A DNA stretch of 64,000 nt from Stenotrophomonas pavanii. Lineage in GTDB: Bacteria > Pseudomonadota > Gammaproteobacteria > Xanthomonadales > Xanthomonadaceae. The stretch spans positions 310,001 through 374,000 of the forward strand of contig NZ_FNFQ01000003.1 in NCBI RefSeq assembly GCF_900101175.1. Reading direction: 5' to 3'. Shown here in pieces: positions 30,771 through 39,325 of the stretch (its first letter is position 1; each line of letters begins with the position of its first letter). The position numbers were made by a program, and so were the translations under genes. The notes beneath the pieces were generated by a model that was given only the letters and a program-made list of their open reading frames with translations, made no database searches and was not told the origin of the DNA.

Positions 30771-32481
30771 CGACGATCGGCATCGGCCGGCCGCCACTGA
30801 AGGTCGACCATGCCGGCTGGCGCAGGATGTTGCCATTGCTGTCCAGGAACAGGGTGCCGGTGGCACCGTCCAGGCCGCCTTCGTTGGACAGCTTGTCCAG
30901 GTAGGCGGTGATCTTCCAGGCGTCGGCACCGAAGGCGAACAGGCGGCCGGCCGCACCGCGTGCGCTCGGCAGGGTGCTGGCCACCTGGCTGGCCGACGGC
31001 AGGCCGGACACGCTGCGCACGTTCCAGGCTTCGTTCGGGTAGACGATGCCGTCCAGCGCCACGTCTTCTTCCACCTTGCCGCTGCCGACGGTCAGCTGCG
31101 AGGTGCCGACGCGGGTCGCGCCACCGGCACCGGCCAGCGCCAGCTGCGGCGCCAGCAGGCGGGCCTGCGGCGCACGCACGGCGAGGAACACGGCATCGAC
31201 CTGGCCGGCGTTGCGCACCTGGGCGCTGACGTCGCCCACCGCATCGCTGACGCCGACCGTGGCCACGACCTGGCCACCGCGCTGGGCGAAACGCTGGGCG
31301 AAGGCGGCGGCGGCACGGCGGCCGGTGTCGTCGGCGCTGTTGATCACCAGCGCCTTGCCGCGCTCGCGGCCGCGCAGGTACTCGGCCGCGACGATGCCAT
31401 CGTCTTCCGGTGCCAGCGAGAAACCGGCGCTGCCGGCCGGCGGTGCGTCCTTGCCGCGGTTCAGGGCCAGCACCGGCACCTGCAGCTGCTGGCGGCCGTA
31501 CACCGCGTCCACCTCGTCGCGGCCCAGCGGGCCGACCACGAAGTCGGCACCGGAGGCAACGGCCTTGTCGTAGGCGGCGAGGGCACCGGCCGGGGTGCCG
31601 GCGGTGTCGAAGAAGTTGATGTCCGGGCGGCGGCGGCTTTCACCGTAGTAGGCGCTCAACAGGCCATCGCGCACCGGCTGTGCGGCGGTGGCCAGGCGGC
31701 CGCTGAGCGGCAGCAGCACGGCCAGCTTGGCCGGCGGGCGGTAACCGTCGCTCATCGCCGGCGGGCGCTTGCTGGTGTCGAACTGGGCCGCGCCATCGCG
31801 GTCGAACGGGCGCGGCAGCGGCAGGCCACGCGCGATCAGTGCGCGGCCGGCAAAGTTGTAGAGCGGGTCGTTGGCCGGCAGGGCGGCGGCGCGGCTGCGC
31901 AGGGTGGCGTCGTCGAGGGTGCCGAGCAGGCCGGCAATGGCGGCCTGGTTATCGCTGCGCGCACTGCCGGTCAGGCTGGCATGGGCGCGGGCGCGCTCGG
32001 TGGCGGCGCCGAAGGCATCGCCGGTGCCCTGCAGGGCGCCGGCCCGGGCCAGGTACCAGCGCGTACGCAGGGCCGGCAGCACGTTGTCGCCATGGTCCTT
32101 CAGCAGGGCCAGCGCCTGCGCCGGCTGCTTGTCGGCCAGGGCCAGCTCGGCACTGGTCAGCTGGTAGCGCTGCAGGCTGGCGCCGGACAGCTGGCGGGCG
32201 GTGAGCTGGCCGAGCAGGCTGCGCGCGCGGGCACTGTCACCGGCGAGGTGCCAGGCCCAGGCCGCATCGGCCAGTGCGTTGCTGCGGGCACCGCCACGCA
32301 GCGTGGCGGCCAGGCCTTCCAGCTGCAGTGCGGCGTCGCGCGGCTTGCCCTGTTCGATCAGCGCCAGCGCCTGGCCCTGGGCCGGCGAATCGGGGGTGCT
32401 GGTCAGGCTGGTGGTGGCACAACCGGCCAGCAGCATCAGCGACAACGACAGGGCGGAGATCCGTGCGGCGGGCTTGTTCAT
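30760..32481 (-). CDS. lpoA: Penicillin-binding protein activator LpoA-like lipoprotein
   Basis: Outer-membrane lipoprotein that stimulates the peptidoglycan synthase PBP1A in the periplasm. The start at 32481 gives [20 protein letters not shown] with lipobox LLAGC and 573 residues. An ATG four codons earlier (32493) is also possible. The N-terminal half is helical TPR-like ([19 protein letters not shown]). The C-terminal half is a periplasmic-binding-like LppC domain starting [21 protein letters not shown] with [14 protein letters not shown]. It diverges from rsmI across 81 bases and is translationally linked to yraN. Confidence 0.93.
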   Translation of the reverse strand: MNKPAARISALSLSLMLLAGCATTSLTSTPDSPAQGQALALIEQGKPRDAALQLEGLAATLRGGARSNALADAAWAWHLAGDSARARSLLGQLTARQLSGASLQRYQLTSAELALADKQPAQALALLKDHGDNVLPALRTRWYLARAGALQGTGDAFGAATERARAHASLTGSARSDNQAAIAGLLGTLDDATLRSRAAALPANDPLYNFAGRALIARGLPLPRPFDRDGAAQFDTSKRPPAMSDGYRPPAKLAVLLPLSGRLATAAQPVRDGLLSAYYGESRRRPDINFFDTAGTPAGALAAYDKAVASGADFVVGPLGRDEVDAVYGRQQLQVPVLALNRGKDAPPAGSAGFSLAPEDDGIVAAEYLRGRERGKALVINSADDTGRRAAAAFAQRFAQRGGQVVATVGVSDAVGDVSAQVRNAGQVDAVFLAVRAPQARLLAPQLALAGAGGATRVGTSQLTVGSGKVEEDVALDGIVYPNEAWNVRSVSGLPSASQVASTLPSARGAAGRLFAFGADAWKITAYLDKLSNEGGLDGATGTLFLDSNGNILRQPAWSTFSGGRPMPIVGGR

Positions 32482-32562
32482 GATCGGGTCCATGCGATGA
32501 GGGCAGCGGCCTTGGCCGGGTACACGCTACGATTCTACCCTTGCCCCGTGAGTACCGCTGAA

Positions 32563-33381
32563 ATGAGTGTCCCAACCCTGTACGTCGTCGCCACCCCGAT
32601 CGGCAACCTGGCCGATCTGAGCCCGCGCGCGCAGGAGGTGCTGCGCTCGGTGGCGGCCATCTGTGCCGAGGACACCCGCCGCAGCGGCCAGCTGCTGTCC
32701 CATTTCGGCATCCAGCAGCCGCTGGTGGCCCTGCACGAGCACAACGAGGAGGCGCTGGCGCAGCGGCTGGTCTCGCGCCTGCAGGCCGGCGAGTCGCTGG
32801 CGCTGGTCAGTGACGCCGGTACGCCGCTGGTCAGCGATCCGGGGTTCCGCCTGGTGCGTGCCGCGCGCGCGGCGGGCATCAAGGTCAGCCCGGTGCCCGG
32901 CGCCTGCGCCGCCATCGCCGCGCTGAGCGTGGCCGGCCTGCCCAGCGACCGTTTCAGTTTCGAGGGCTTCCTGCCGGCCAAGGCCAGCGGCCGCCGCGAC
33001 CGCCTGCAGGCGCTGGCCGGCGAAGTGCGCACGATGGTGTTCTACGAATCCTCGCACCGCATCGCCGAATCGCTGGCCGACATGGCGGCGATCTTCGGCG
33101 GCGAGCGCCCGGCGGTGCTGGCCCGCGAGCTGACCAAGCTGTTCGAGACCGTGCTTGATGGCGACCTGGCGGGCCTGCTGGCGAACGTCGAGGCCGACGA
33201 CAACCAGCGCAAGGGCGAATTCGTGGTGATGGTGCAGGGCGCCGGCGATGACGAGGAGGCGCAGCTGGCACACGGCCGCCGCGTCTACGCGAAGCTGAGC
33301 GAGCACCTGCCGCCGTCGACCGCCGCCAAGCTGGCCGCGGAACTGACCGGTGCGCCGCGCAAGGCGTTGTACGGCAGTTGA
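32563..33381 (+). CDS. rsmI: 16S rRNA 2'-O-ribose C1402 methyltransferase RsmI
   Basis: SAM-dependent tetrapyrrole-methylase-fold enzyme that methylates the ribose of C1402 in the decoding centre. RsmH, encoded 5 kb downstream, methylates N4 of the same residue. The ATG at 32563 gives 272 residues starting MSVPTLYVVATPIGNLADLS. A GTG at 32548 is in frame as an alternative. Conserved segments are CAEDTRRSGQLL, LVSDAGTPLVSDPG, VPGACAAIAALSVAGLP, FEGFLPAK and VFYESSHRI. It is divergent from lpoA. Confidence 0.96.
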   Translation: MSVPTLYVVATPIGNLADLSPRAQEVLRSVAAICAEDTRRSGQLLSHFGIQQPLVALHEHNEEALAQRLVSRLQAGESLALVSDAGTPLVSDPGFRLVRAARAAGIKVSPVPGACAAIAALSVAGLPSDRFSFEGFLPAKASGRRDRLQALAGEVRTMVFYESSHRIAESLADMAAIFGGERPAVLARELTKLFETVLDGDLAGLLANVEADDNQRKGEFVVMVQGAGDDEEAQLAHGRRVYAKLSEHLPPSTAAKLAAELTGAPRKALYGS

Positions 33382-33427
33382 TGGATCGTGCGGACCAGGG
33401 GCCGCACCCACCAGAGCAGCGGAACCG

Positions 33428-33450
33428 GTAGATCCACGCCATGCGTGGAT
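33428..33450. repeat. GTAG palindrome
   Basis: GTAGATCCACGCCATGCGTGGAT: arms ATCCACGC and GCGTGGAT after GTAG, in the gap between rsmI and the AbiE genes. Confidence 0.7.
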
Positions 33451-33513
33451 GAATGGACCGCGCCACGGCCTGCACCCACCCAGGCGGAACCGTCCGCGCC
33501 ATGCCTTGCGGCG

Positions 33514-34383
33514 TCAGGACTGCAGGGTTGTGGCGAGGGTGTCCAGATAGTCGGCAATCTCGGCAATCACCGAAGAGAGATCCGGCGCGATCAGGCGGTT
33601 CCTGCGCAGGAAGGCGCGCCACTGGGTCTGCTTCTGGGTATCTGCGGCGAACGACTGAGTCAGTCCGTAGGGCAGGGGCGTTGGCGCCGGGGTCCTTCGT
33701 CGATCAAACGTCGCGCCAATGGCCGCAATGAGGTGCGGGCGATCCATGGCGTCTTCGCGGATCAGTGCCAGCAAGTCGAAGTAGTCCTTCATCCTGCTGT
33801 TAGCGATGCCCAGTGCCGCTATGGCCTCCAACTTCTCGGCAAACACGGTTTCGCGCGGATAGACGTGCAGGCACGGTGGAGGAAAGCCATCGAGCATCAC
33901 CGGGTAGGTGATTTCCTGCGGTGGAGGAATCACCGCGTCGCCAAACCCCACGTCCCACTGTACGTGGCAGCGCGATCGACCAAGATGTGCTATCAGGCGC
34001 ATTCGCAGCCCCTCATACTCCGCTTCTTCGCGGGTGGCCTCGATGGCGATGCTGCGTGGGTCGAAGCACAGGCCGTCGTCGCCCGCTATTGCGCAGAGCG
34101 ACCGTGCGATGTGCAGCAGATGGCCGGGATGTGCAGAGCCGAATCGCAGAAAGTCGGCATCCCGCGTGGGACGGTGGGGCGCGTCGAACCACACTGCAAA
34201 CAACATGGCCCCCTTCAGCAGGAACTGGTCGCGGTATCGGGAAGCGGAGAGCCGGTAGAGCAGGCGCTCAACGGCGAACCGGTCCAGAACGAACTGAAAG
34301 TCCTCGCCTCGGCTGCGCGCGAGATCAAGCAGCCGTTGCCGGATGGAAGCAACGCGCCGGGGAAGCGTTGGAGAGTGGGTCAC
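33514..34383 (-). CDS. abiEii: AbiEii-type nucleotidyltransferase toxin
   Basis: Toxin of a type IV toxin-antitoxin/abortive-infection system. It transfers nucleotides to RNA targets (tRNA in characterised members). The protein has 289 residues. Its nucleotidyltransferase motif is FLLKGAMLFAVW followed by RPTRDADFLRFG (the metal-binding DxD). A later EKLEAIAAL and RMKDYFDLLALI match the conserved AbiEii core. It overlaps the antitoxin gene by four bases (ATGA), with the antitoxin upstream, the normal order. Together with its partner it interrupts the rsmI-rnpB-mraZ neighbourhood. Confidence 0.93.
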   Translation of the reverse strand: MTHSPTLPRRVASIRQRLLDLARSRGEDFQFVLDRFAVERLLYRLSASRYRDQFLLKGAMLFAVWFDAPHRPTRDADFLRFGSAHPGHLLHIARSLCAIAGDDGLCFDPRSIAIEATREEAEYEGLRMRLIAHLGRSRCHVQWDVGFGDAVIPPPQEITYPVMLDGFPPPCLHVYPRETVFAEKLEAIAALGIANSRMKDYFDLLALIREDAMDRPHLIAAIGATFDRRRTPAPTPLPYGLTQSFAADTQKQTQWRAFLRRNRLIAPDLSSVIAEIADYLDTLATTLQS

Positions 34384-34982
34384 GCCAAGGCATCGAGGTA
34401 CGGTCTCATCAGTCTGGCAACGCGGCAGATCCGCGCATACTCCATCAACGCATCCGGGGTGGTTGCACGGCTGTGAAGCGCGTCACGCAGGGCTTCAAGT
34501 GCGACATCAAGTCCTACGAGATTGCGGAACTTGAAGCAATCGACGACGGTTTTGGCTACGTTACTGACGTATATGAGACGCCTGCCTACGCGACGTTCTT
34601 CCAGCCCCACATTGAGGGTCGTTGCCGACATGCGGACCACACGGAGGGGGGGCCAGTCGATCCGCGGAACGCGGTCGTTGTTGCCGATGGAGACCCAGCG
34701 TTCGAATGGCGCCTGGGTGGTCAGGCCATGCAGACTCAGGGCACTCAGCAGGCATAGACGGGGGTGCGGCAGGCGTTCTGCGATGATCTGCAGTCCATCA
34801 TCGGCGTCGTCGCTGTTTCTTTCCGCCAACGCGTAGACGCCACGGGACAACCGGATCAGTGCACCGGCCTCGACCAGGCGGGTCAGCTGGGCGCGGGCGA
34901 TCCCGGCAGTGACCAGTTCGCGGGCGCGCAGGGTGCCTGCGCGTCGCAGCAGCTTTCGTGCCCGGGCCTCGGGGTTTCCCAT
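34380..34982 (-). CDS. abiEi: AbiEi antitoxin / winged-helix transcriptional regulator
   Basis: Antitoxin of 200 residues. The start at 34982 (MGNPEARARKLLRRAG) was chosen because the wHTH begins there. The open frame further upstream runs through intergenic DNA and rnpB antisense. The N-terminal winged helix (about residues 10-55) contains ELVTAGIARAQLTRLVEAGA and LSRGVYAL. The C-terminal AbiEi antitoxin domain contains RLCLLSALSLHGLT and VSNVAKTVVDCFKFRN. It is expected to autorepress the pair by binding inverted repeats between 34983 and about 35050, where GTTCC and GGAAC half-sites occur. Confidence 0.92.
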   Translation of the reverse strand: MGNPEARARKLLRRAGTLRARELVTAGIARAQLTRLVEAGALIRLSRGVYALAERNSDDADDGLQIIAERLPHPRLCLLSALSLHGLTTQAPFERWVSIGNNDRVPRIDWPPLRVVRMSATTLNVGLEERRVGRRLIYVSNVAKTVVDCFKFRNLVGLDVALEALRDALHSRATTPDALMEYARICRVARLMRPYLDALA

Positions 34983-35181
34983 GATGGCATTGTTCCATAA
35001 CGTCGGGTTTTTTGAATATCGACGGACAAAACGGAACATCGTCGGCTGCGATGACTGGACGGTGCGACAAGCTCCGCACCCACCCACGCGGAATCTCTGG
35101 AGCCACGCCACGCGTGGAAGGTTGAACCGGACGCCGCGATCGGCACGGCAGGAAGGGCGTGCGTACGCTAGAATACGCGCT

Positions 35182-35538
35182 GGCGGAGTCGGCCAGACAG
35201 TCGCGTCATCCCTTCGGGGGTGCCGAGGAAAGTCCGGGCTCCATAGGGCAAGGTGCCAGGTAACGCCTGGGCGGCGCAAGCCGACGGAAAGTGCAACAGA
35301 AAGATACCGCCTACGTCTTCTTCGGAAGGCCGGTAAGGGTGAAATGGTGCGGTAAGAGCGCACCGCGAGTCTGGCAACAGACCGGCACGGCAAACCCCAC
35401 CTGGAGCAAGACCAAATAGGGATCCTTTGGCGCGGCCCGCGTTGGATCCGGGTAGGTTGCTTGAGCGTTGCGGTGACGTAACGCCTAGAGGAATGACTGT
35501 CCACGACAGAACCCGGCTTATCGGCCGGCTCCGCCTCT
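35182..35538 (+). ncRNA. rnpB: RNase P RNA, bacterial type A
   Basis: Catalytic RNA of RNase P that matures the 5' ends of tRNAs. Helix P1 is formed by GCGGAGTCGGCC (35183-35194) with GGCCGGCTCCGC (35523-35534). Universal segments follow in order: CAGACAGTCGC, GAGGAAAGTCCGGGCTCC, AGGGCAAGGTGCCAGGTAA, the GGTAAGGGTGAAA of P15, AAGAGCGCACCGCG, GGCAAACCCCACC, GCAAGACCAAATAGG, and the 3' block AATGACTGTCCACGACAGAACCCGGCTTAT. Length is about 357 bases. A TAGAAT-like -10 (about 35169-35174) precedes it. Confidence 0.98.
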
Positions 35539-35566
35539 TTCTTCCATAGGCATGAACCGCGCATCG

Positions 35567-35645
35567 GTAGTGCCGGCCGCTGGCCGGCAGCTTCACGATG
35601 CCCGCAGCGGCGGACAGGGTGCTGCCGGCCAGCGGCCGGCACTAC
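35567..35645. repeat. SMAG dimer after rnpB
   Basis: Head-to-head pair, from GTAGTGCCGGCCGCTGGCCG at the left to a right half ending GGCCGGCACTAC, separated by about 30 bases. It may form the end of the rnpB and DM13 transcripts, which converge here. Confidence 0.88.
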
Positions 35646-35663
35646 CTCGACGTCGCGCGGTCC

Positions 35664-36143
35664 TCAGCCCGGCGTGCGGTACTGCCCGGCCGAAATGAAC
35701 TGCGAGAAGCGCTCGCACCACACCACGACGGTGGTGTAGTCGTCCACATCCACGTTCGCGGGCACCTCGACCAGGAAGCGGTTGAAGGTCTTCACTTCGC
35801 CGATGCGCTGGGCCTGCGCCTTGATCTTCAGGAAGTCGGCCTTGTTGTCGACGAAGTCGCGGACCAGGTACACCTTGTAATCCGGGCCCGGTCCCATCTT
35901 CCCGTCGAAGGCGACCTGAGTGGCGCTGACACTGACCTTGCCTTCGGCCCAGTGCACTGCGTCGCTGCCCTTCAGGTCGCGGCGGAAGGTGGTGCGGTAG
36001 GTGGCGTCTTTCATGGCGGCCCGTACCGGTTCTACCGGCGGGTCATCGGGGGCGATCAGGATCGGCAGGAGGTAGACGCCCAGGCCGAAGCCCAGGCCGA
36101 GGGTGAGCAGGTGGGTGGCGAGCAGGATGAGGATGCGGCGCAT
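35664..36143 (-). CDS. DM13-domain protein, membrane-anchored
   Basis: Protein of 159 residues. The start at 36143 gives a single N-terminal membrane segment (MRRILILLATHLLTLGLGFG). The rest is a DM13 domain, recognised by GKVSVSATQVAFDGKMGPGPDYKVYL split across the middle and by the closing TTVVVWCERFSQFISAGQYR (in part) with its single conserved Cys. DM13 domains are proposed to have redox or cytochrome-like roles. The partner is unknown. It is monocistronic and convergent with rnpB. Confidence 0.88.
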   Translation of the reverse strand: MRRILILLATHLLTLGLGFGLGVYLLPILIAPDDPPVEPVRAAMKDATYRTTFRRDLKGSDAVHWAEGKVSVSATQVAFDGKMGPGPDYKVYLVRDFVDNKADFLKIKAQAQRIGEVKTFNRFLVEVPANVDVDDYTTVVVWCERFSQFISAGQYRTPG

Positions 36144-36534
36144 GGGGCCTCCTTGTGGTTGCGGTCGATCGCGCGGCGAAAGGCCGGGCGCGACCACCCT
36201 GGGAGGTGAGGGCCGACATTTATAGACACAGTGCCGAATGCGAAAAGGACACAGTGGGCCGGCTGCGATGCTGAAACCCCTGTGGCGCGGACGGATCGCG
36301 GTCGGCGCTGGAAGCTGAATGACGTTTCGGGCGTGGTGCGCTGACGACGACCGTCACTTCAATGACGACACGCGTGCGGGTAGTGCCGGCCGCTGGCCGG
36401 CAACTTTGTGCTGCATCCGAAGATCCAGAGGCTGCCGGCCAGCGGCCGGCACTACCACGCTGGCAATCGAATCCGGCCAGCGGCCGGCACTACCCCCCGC
36501 CAAGAGCGTCTGGCCAAGGGCCGTCATGACCGGG
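36144..36534. other. Gene-free region with SMAG elements
   Basis: 391 bases. It should contain the DM13 promoter next to 36144. No gene is convincing. The centre is filled by the repeats at 36380-36493. Confidence 0.5.
36380..36493. repeat. Three SMAG palindromes in a row
   Basis: A head-to-head dimer (36380-36455, GTAG to CTAC) and a third half with the same right arm (36473-36493, GGCCAGCGGCCGGCACTAC). All lie downstream of the NRDE gene on the minus strand. Confidence 0.85.
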
Positions 36535-37311
36535 TCAGAAAATGACGTGGCTCTGTCCGCTGGGGACACCCTGCGGGCCGAAGCGGCGCTCGTAGATCTC
36601 GCCGTGGCCGTCGCCATCGATCAGCAGCACGGTGCTGGCGCGGGTGCCGTAGTCGTCGCCGCGGATGAAGGCCGGGCTCAGCCAGCGCTCGCGCTCCAGA
36701 CCGATGCCGGTGTCGGGCAGGTCGCTGTCGGCGGGGCGGTGTTCGTCGGCCAGCGCGGCCCAGAGCGGGGTCAGATCCCTTTCGCGCTGCGAAAGGGCTC
36801 TGACCCCGTCTTCCTGCAGCCAGGCTTCAAGGGCCGCCATCAGCCGCCGGGTCTTCGGCCAGGGGGCGTCCAGCGCGCCGTTGGACATGCCGTGTACGCC
36901 CGGACCGAGGGTCTGCCGTTCGGCAGGATGGTTGCCCAGGTACTCCAGGCTGTCGCTATCGGCCAGCAGGAGATTGAACGGGGCGTAGGCGCCAGCCACG
37001 GTCGCCAGGCGGTCGATATGCACGGCCGCCGGGTCGCGGCCGCGCAGGAAGTCGGCCACCAGTGCCCCGCGTGAAGGACCGGTCTGGGCGGCCAGCGGGT
37101 CGCGGACGTTGGTGACCACCGCCATCCGGCCCGAGGCGCCAACCCCGGCCCAGCCTCCGCCGGAGCGCAGGTCGCGACCGCCGATGACCGACGTCTCATC
37201 CTGCCAGGGGGCCAGCGCCGCCGTCGGACGGGCGTGGAACTCATCACGGTTGCCGGCCATCACCAGCCGCCAGCGCGGGTGGTGCATCCAGCCAAGAGCG
37301 AGCAGGCACAT
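36535..37311 (-). CDS. NRDE family protein (TANGO2-like)
   Basis: Protein of 258 residues of the NRDE family, thought to be N-terminal-nucleophile-type proteins (TANGO2 in eukaryotes). The start at 37311 places Cys at position 2 (MCLLALGWMHHPRWRLVMAG), as in the family, followed by the name-giving NRDEF motif and GGRDLRSGGGWAGV. The open frame upstream is not family-like. Residues about 169-182 (DGVRALSQRERDL region) are encoded by a complete family A palindrome at 36767-36807, so a repeat is part of the coding sequence. Its function in bacteria is not established. Confidence 0.92.
   Translation of the reverse strand: MCLLALGWMHHPRWRLVMAGNRDEFHARPTAALAPWQDETSVIGGRDLRSGGGWAGVGASGRMAVVTNVRDPLAAQTGPSRGALVADFLRGRDPAAVHIDRLATVAGAYAPFNLLLADSDSLEYLGNHPAERQTLGPGVHGMSNGALDAPWPKTRRLMAALEAWLQEDGVRALSQRERDLTPLWAALADEHRPADSDLPDTGIGLERERWLSPAFIRGDDYGTRASTVLLIDGDGHGEIYERRFGPQGVPSGQSHVIF
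36767..36807. repeat. Family A palindrome inside the NRDE coding sequence
   Basis: GGGGTCAGATCC arm, inner stem CCCTTTCGCG/CGCGAAAGGG in part, CTCTGACCCC arm. It is complete and structurally intact although translated in frame by the NRDE gene. Confidence 0.92.
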
Positions 37312-37526
37312 GGCTTCATTGTGCACGGTTTGCGCAGTCTGGCGCCGTTTCCGGCCCGCTCCGGATGAATGCGCGGCTGATGTTTCACGCCCTGTCCACG
37401 CCCCTGAACTTCCGTTCAATCTCAAAAATTGAGACGGATCAGCAACTTGTGGATAAGCCTTGAACAATTCTCTAAAGGTTGTTGCAAGCCATTGATGCGG
37501 CTGGCGATTTCCCTGCTGAAAAGTTG

Positions 37527-37554
37527 TTGACAACCCTCCGCCCGCTGCTAAGGT
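37527..37554 (+). promoter_or_regulatory. Promoter of the mraZ/dcw cluster
   Basis: TTGACA (37527-37532) and TAAGGT (37549-37554) with 16 bases between them and a TG two bases before the -10. This is the best sigma-70-like promoter in the window and lies about 80 bases before the mraZ start. Confidence 0.75.
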
Positions 37555-37598
37555 GGGCATCAGAGGGAAATCCGGGTGTTTTGTGGGTTTTCGTGGTT
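37553..37598 (+). promoter_or_regulatory. MraZ operator: five G-rich boxes on a 10-bp period
   Basis: GTGGGC (37553), GAGGGA (37563), CGGGTG (37573), GTGGGT (37583) and GTGGTT (37593) start exactly ten bases apart. Characterised MraZ proteins bind TGGGN direct repeats with 5-bp spacers. The array begins at the -10 element and covers the start of transcription, so bound MraZ would repress its own operon. Confidence 0.8.
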
Positions 37599-37635
37599 CA
37601 ATGTTTCACCGGGCGAAGGACAAGGTGCAGGCGTC

Positions 37636-38082
37636 GTGTTCCAGGGCGAGACGGCCATCACAGTTGACGACAAGGGGCGCATGGCGGTTCCCACCGCTTA
37701 CCGCGACCTCGTCGCGCGCGCCAGCAACAACCGTCTCGTGCTGACCTACAACCCGTTCGAAGCCGGCTGCCTGTGGCTGTACGCAGAGTCGGAATGGGAG
37801 CGGGTCCGCGACGATGTGATGTCCAAGCCCAACACCCAGCGCGTCGTGCGCCTGTTGCAGCAGAAGCTGGTCGGCTCGGCCGCCCATCTGGAACTGGACG
37901 GCAACGGTCGCATCAGCATCCCCGCCAGCCACCGCGGTGCGGTGGGCATTGAGAAGAAGGCGGTATTGCTCGGCATGGGCGACAAGTTCGAATTGTGGAG
38001 CGAGCAGGCGCATCGGGCCCTGATCCAGCAGACGTTGTCTGACGAGGATCTGGGTGATGGGTTGCTCGACCTGAAGTTGTGA
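37636..38082 (+). CDS. mraZ: Transcriptional regulator MraZ
   Basis: Ring-forming AbrB-like DNA-binding protein and autorepressor of the dcw cluster. The GTG start at 37636 gives 148 residues beginning with the family sequence [20 protein letters not shown]. The in-frame ATG 60 bases upstream falls in the operator region. Two MraZ repeats are present, each with the DxxGR motif ([10 protein letters not shown] near residue 11 and [10 protein letters not shown] near residue 85). It is the first gene of the division/cell-wall cluster and adjoins rsmH directly. Confidence 0.96.
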   Translation: MFQGETAITVDDKGRMAVPTAYRDLVARASNNRLVLTYNPFEAGCLWLYAESEWERVRDDVMSKPNTQRVVRLLQQKLVGSAAHLELDGNGRISIPASHRGAVGIEKKAVLLGMGDKFELWSEQAHRALIQQTLSDEDLGDGLLDLKL

Positions 38083-38096
38083 GCCGGGGTGCCCGG

Positions 38097-39065
38097 ATGC
38101 GCCCAGAAGCGCAGGCCGGTCACCTTCCGGTGTCGCAGTCGCCGGCGGTGCACCTGCCGGTCCTGTACACCCAGGTCCTTGAAGGCCTGAGGGTGATCGA
38201 AAACGGACGTTATCTGGATGGCACGTTCGGTCGTGGCGGTCATGCACGTGGCGTGCTCACCCAGCTCGGTCCCGAGGGGCGCCTGCTGGTCATGGACAAG
38301 GATCCGGAAGCCATCGCCGTTGCCGAGCGCGATTTCGCGCCGGACCCGCGCGTGTCCATCTTCCGTGGCAGCTTCGCCCAGCTGCTGCAGTGGGATGCGA
38401 CGGCCGAAGGCCTGGATGGCGTGCTGTTCGACCTGGGGGTGTCGTCGCCGCAGCTGGACGTGGCCGAACGTGGCTTCAGCTTCGGCAAGGACGGCCCGCT
38501 GGACATGCGCATGGATCCGGACAGCGGTGAAAGCGCCGCGCAGTGGATCAACCGCGTGGAAGAGCGCGAGATCGCTGATGTGCTGTGGACCTACGGCGAA
38601 GAGCGGCAGAGCCGGCGCATCGCCCGCGCCATCGTGGCCCGCCGCGAGAAGCAGCCGTTCTCCCGCACCGCCGAACTGGCCGAGCTGATCGCCTCGGTGA
38701 TGCCGCGTGGGAAGGACAAGATCCACCCGGCCACGCGCAGCTTCCAGGCCATCCGCATCCACATCAACCGCGAGCTGGCCGATCTGGAAGCCGGGCTCGA
38801 TGCGGCGGTGGAACGGCTCAAGCCCGGTGGCCGCCTGGCGGTGATCAGCTTCCACTCGCTGGAAGACCGCATCGTCAAGCAGTACATGAACCGCCTGGCC
38901 AAGGCGCCGCCGGCCAACCGCCGGCTGCCCGAGGCGGTTGCGTTCGTGCCGACGCTGGACCTGATCGGCGGCGCCATCAAGGCCACCGACGAAGAGCTGG
39001 CCGCCAACCCGCGTGCCCGCAGCGCCGTGCTGCGCGTGGCACAGAAGCGGGAGGCCGATGCATGA
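38097..39065 (+). CDS. rsmH: 16S rRNA N4-cytosine-1402 methyltransferase RsmH
   Basis: Methylates N4 of C1402 in 16S rRNA, the same nucleotide that RsmI modifies on the ribose. The start could be ATG 38097 (322 residues, MRPEAQ) or GTG 38079, which overlaps the mraZ stop. I list the ATG. The SAM-binding motif [14 protein letters not shown] lies near residue 40. Other conserved parts are [13 protein letters not shown], the substrate loop [15 protein letters not shown], and [15 protein letters not shown]. It overlaps ftsL by four bases. Confidence 0.96.
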   Translation: MRPEAQAGHLPVSQSPAVHLPVLYTQVLEGLRVIENGRYLDGTFGRGGHARGVLTQLGPEGRLLVMDKDPEAIAVAERDFAPDPRVSIFRGSFAQLLQWDATAEGLDGVLFDLGVSSPQLDVAERGFSFGKDGPLDMRMDPDSGESAAQWINRVEEREIADVLWTYGEERQSRRIARAIVARREKQPFSRTAELAELIASVMPRGKDKIHPATRSFQAIRIHINRELADLEAGLDAAVERLKPGGRLAVISFHSLEDRIVKQYMNRLAKAPPANRRLPEAVAFVPTLDLIGGAIKATDEELAANPRARSAVLRVAQKREADA

Positions 39066-39325
39066 GCCGGCTGCTGCTGATCATCCTGCTGGCCTGCACC
39101 GTCGCCTCGGCGATCGGCGTGGTATTCGTGCGCCACCGCCACCGGCAGACCTTCATCGAGCTGTCGCGTGCCGAGCGCAAGCGCGATGACATCAATCTTG
39201 AGTTCGGCCGCCTGCAGCTGGAACAGGCCACCCTGGCCGAAGCCAACCGCGTGGACCGCATTGCCCGAGAGAAGCTCGGTATGAAGTTCCCCGAGGCGGC
39301 TGACATCGTGGTGGTGCGCCCATGA
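39062..39325 (+). CDS. ftsL: Cell division protein FtsL
   Basis: Small bitopic division protein of 87 residues. A membrane segment at about residues 3-20 ([20 protein letters not shown]) is followed by a periplasmic leucine-zipper-like coiled coil ([20 protein letters not shown]). It forms the FtsQLB complex that activates FtsWI. It overlaps rsmH (ATGA) and ftsI (ATGA) by four bases each, so all three are translationally coupled. The sequence is poorly conserved, and the position in the cluster and the architecture support the call. Confidence 0.93.
   Translation: MSRLLLIILLACTVASAIGVVFVRHRHRQTFIELSRAERKRDDINLEFGRLQLEQATLAEANRVDRIAREKLGMKFPEAADIVVVRP

Larger units (their letters stand above)
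37312..37635. other. Divergent intergenic region between the NRDE gene and mraZ
   Basis: 324 bases, unusually AT-rich for this chromosome (TTCAATCTCAAAAATTGAGA is a near-palindrome at about 37414-37433). It contains the mraZ promoter and the MraZ box array listed separately, and the NRDE promoter on the minus strand. Confidence 0.6.

Noticed and set aside
34983..35642. Upstream extension of the AbiEi frame over rnpB
   Set aside because: The extra codons are antisense to RNase P RNA, and the winged-helix domain begins at the chosen start.
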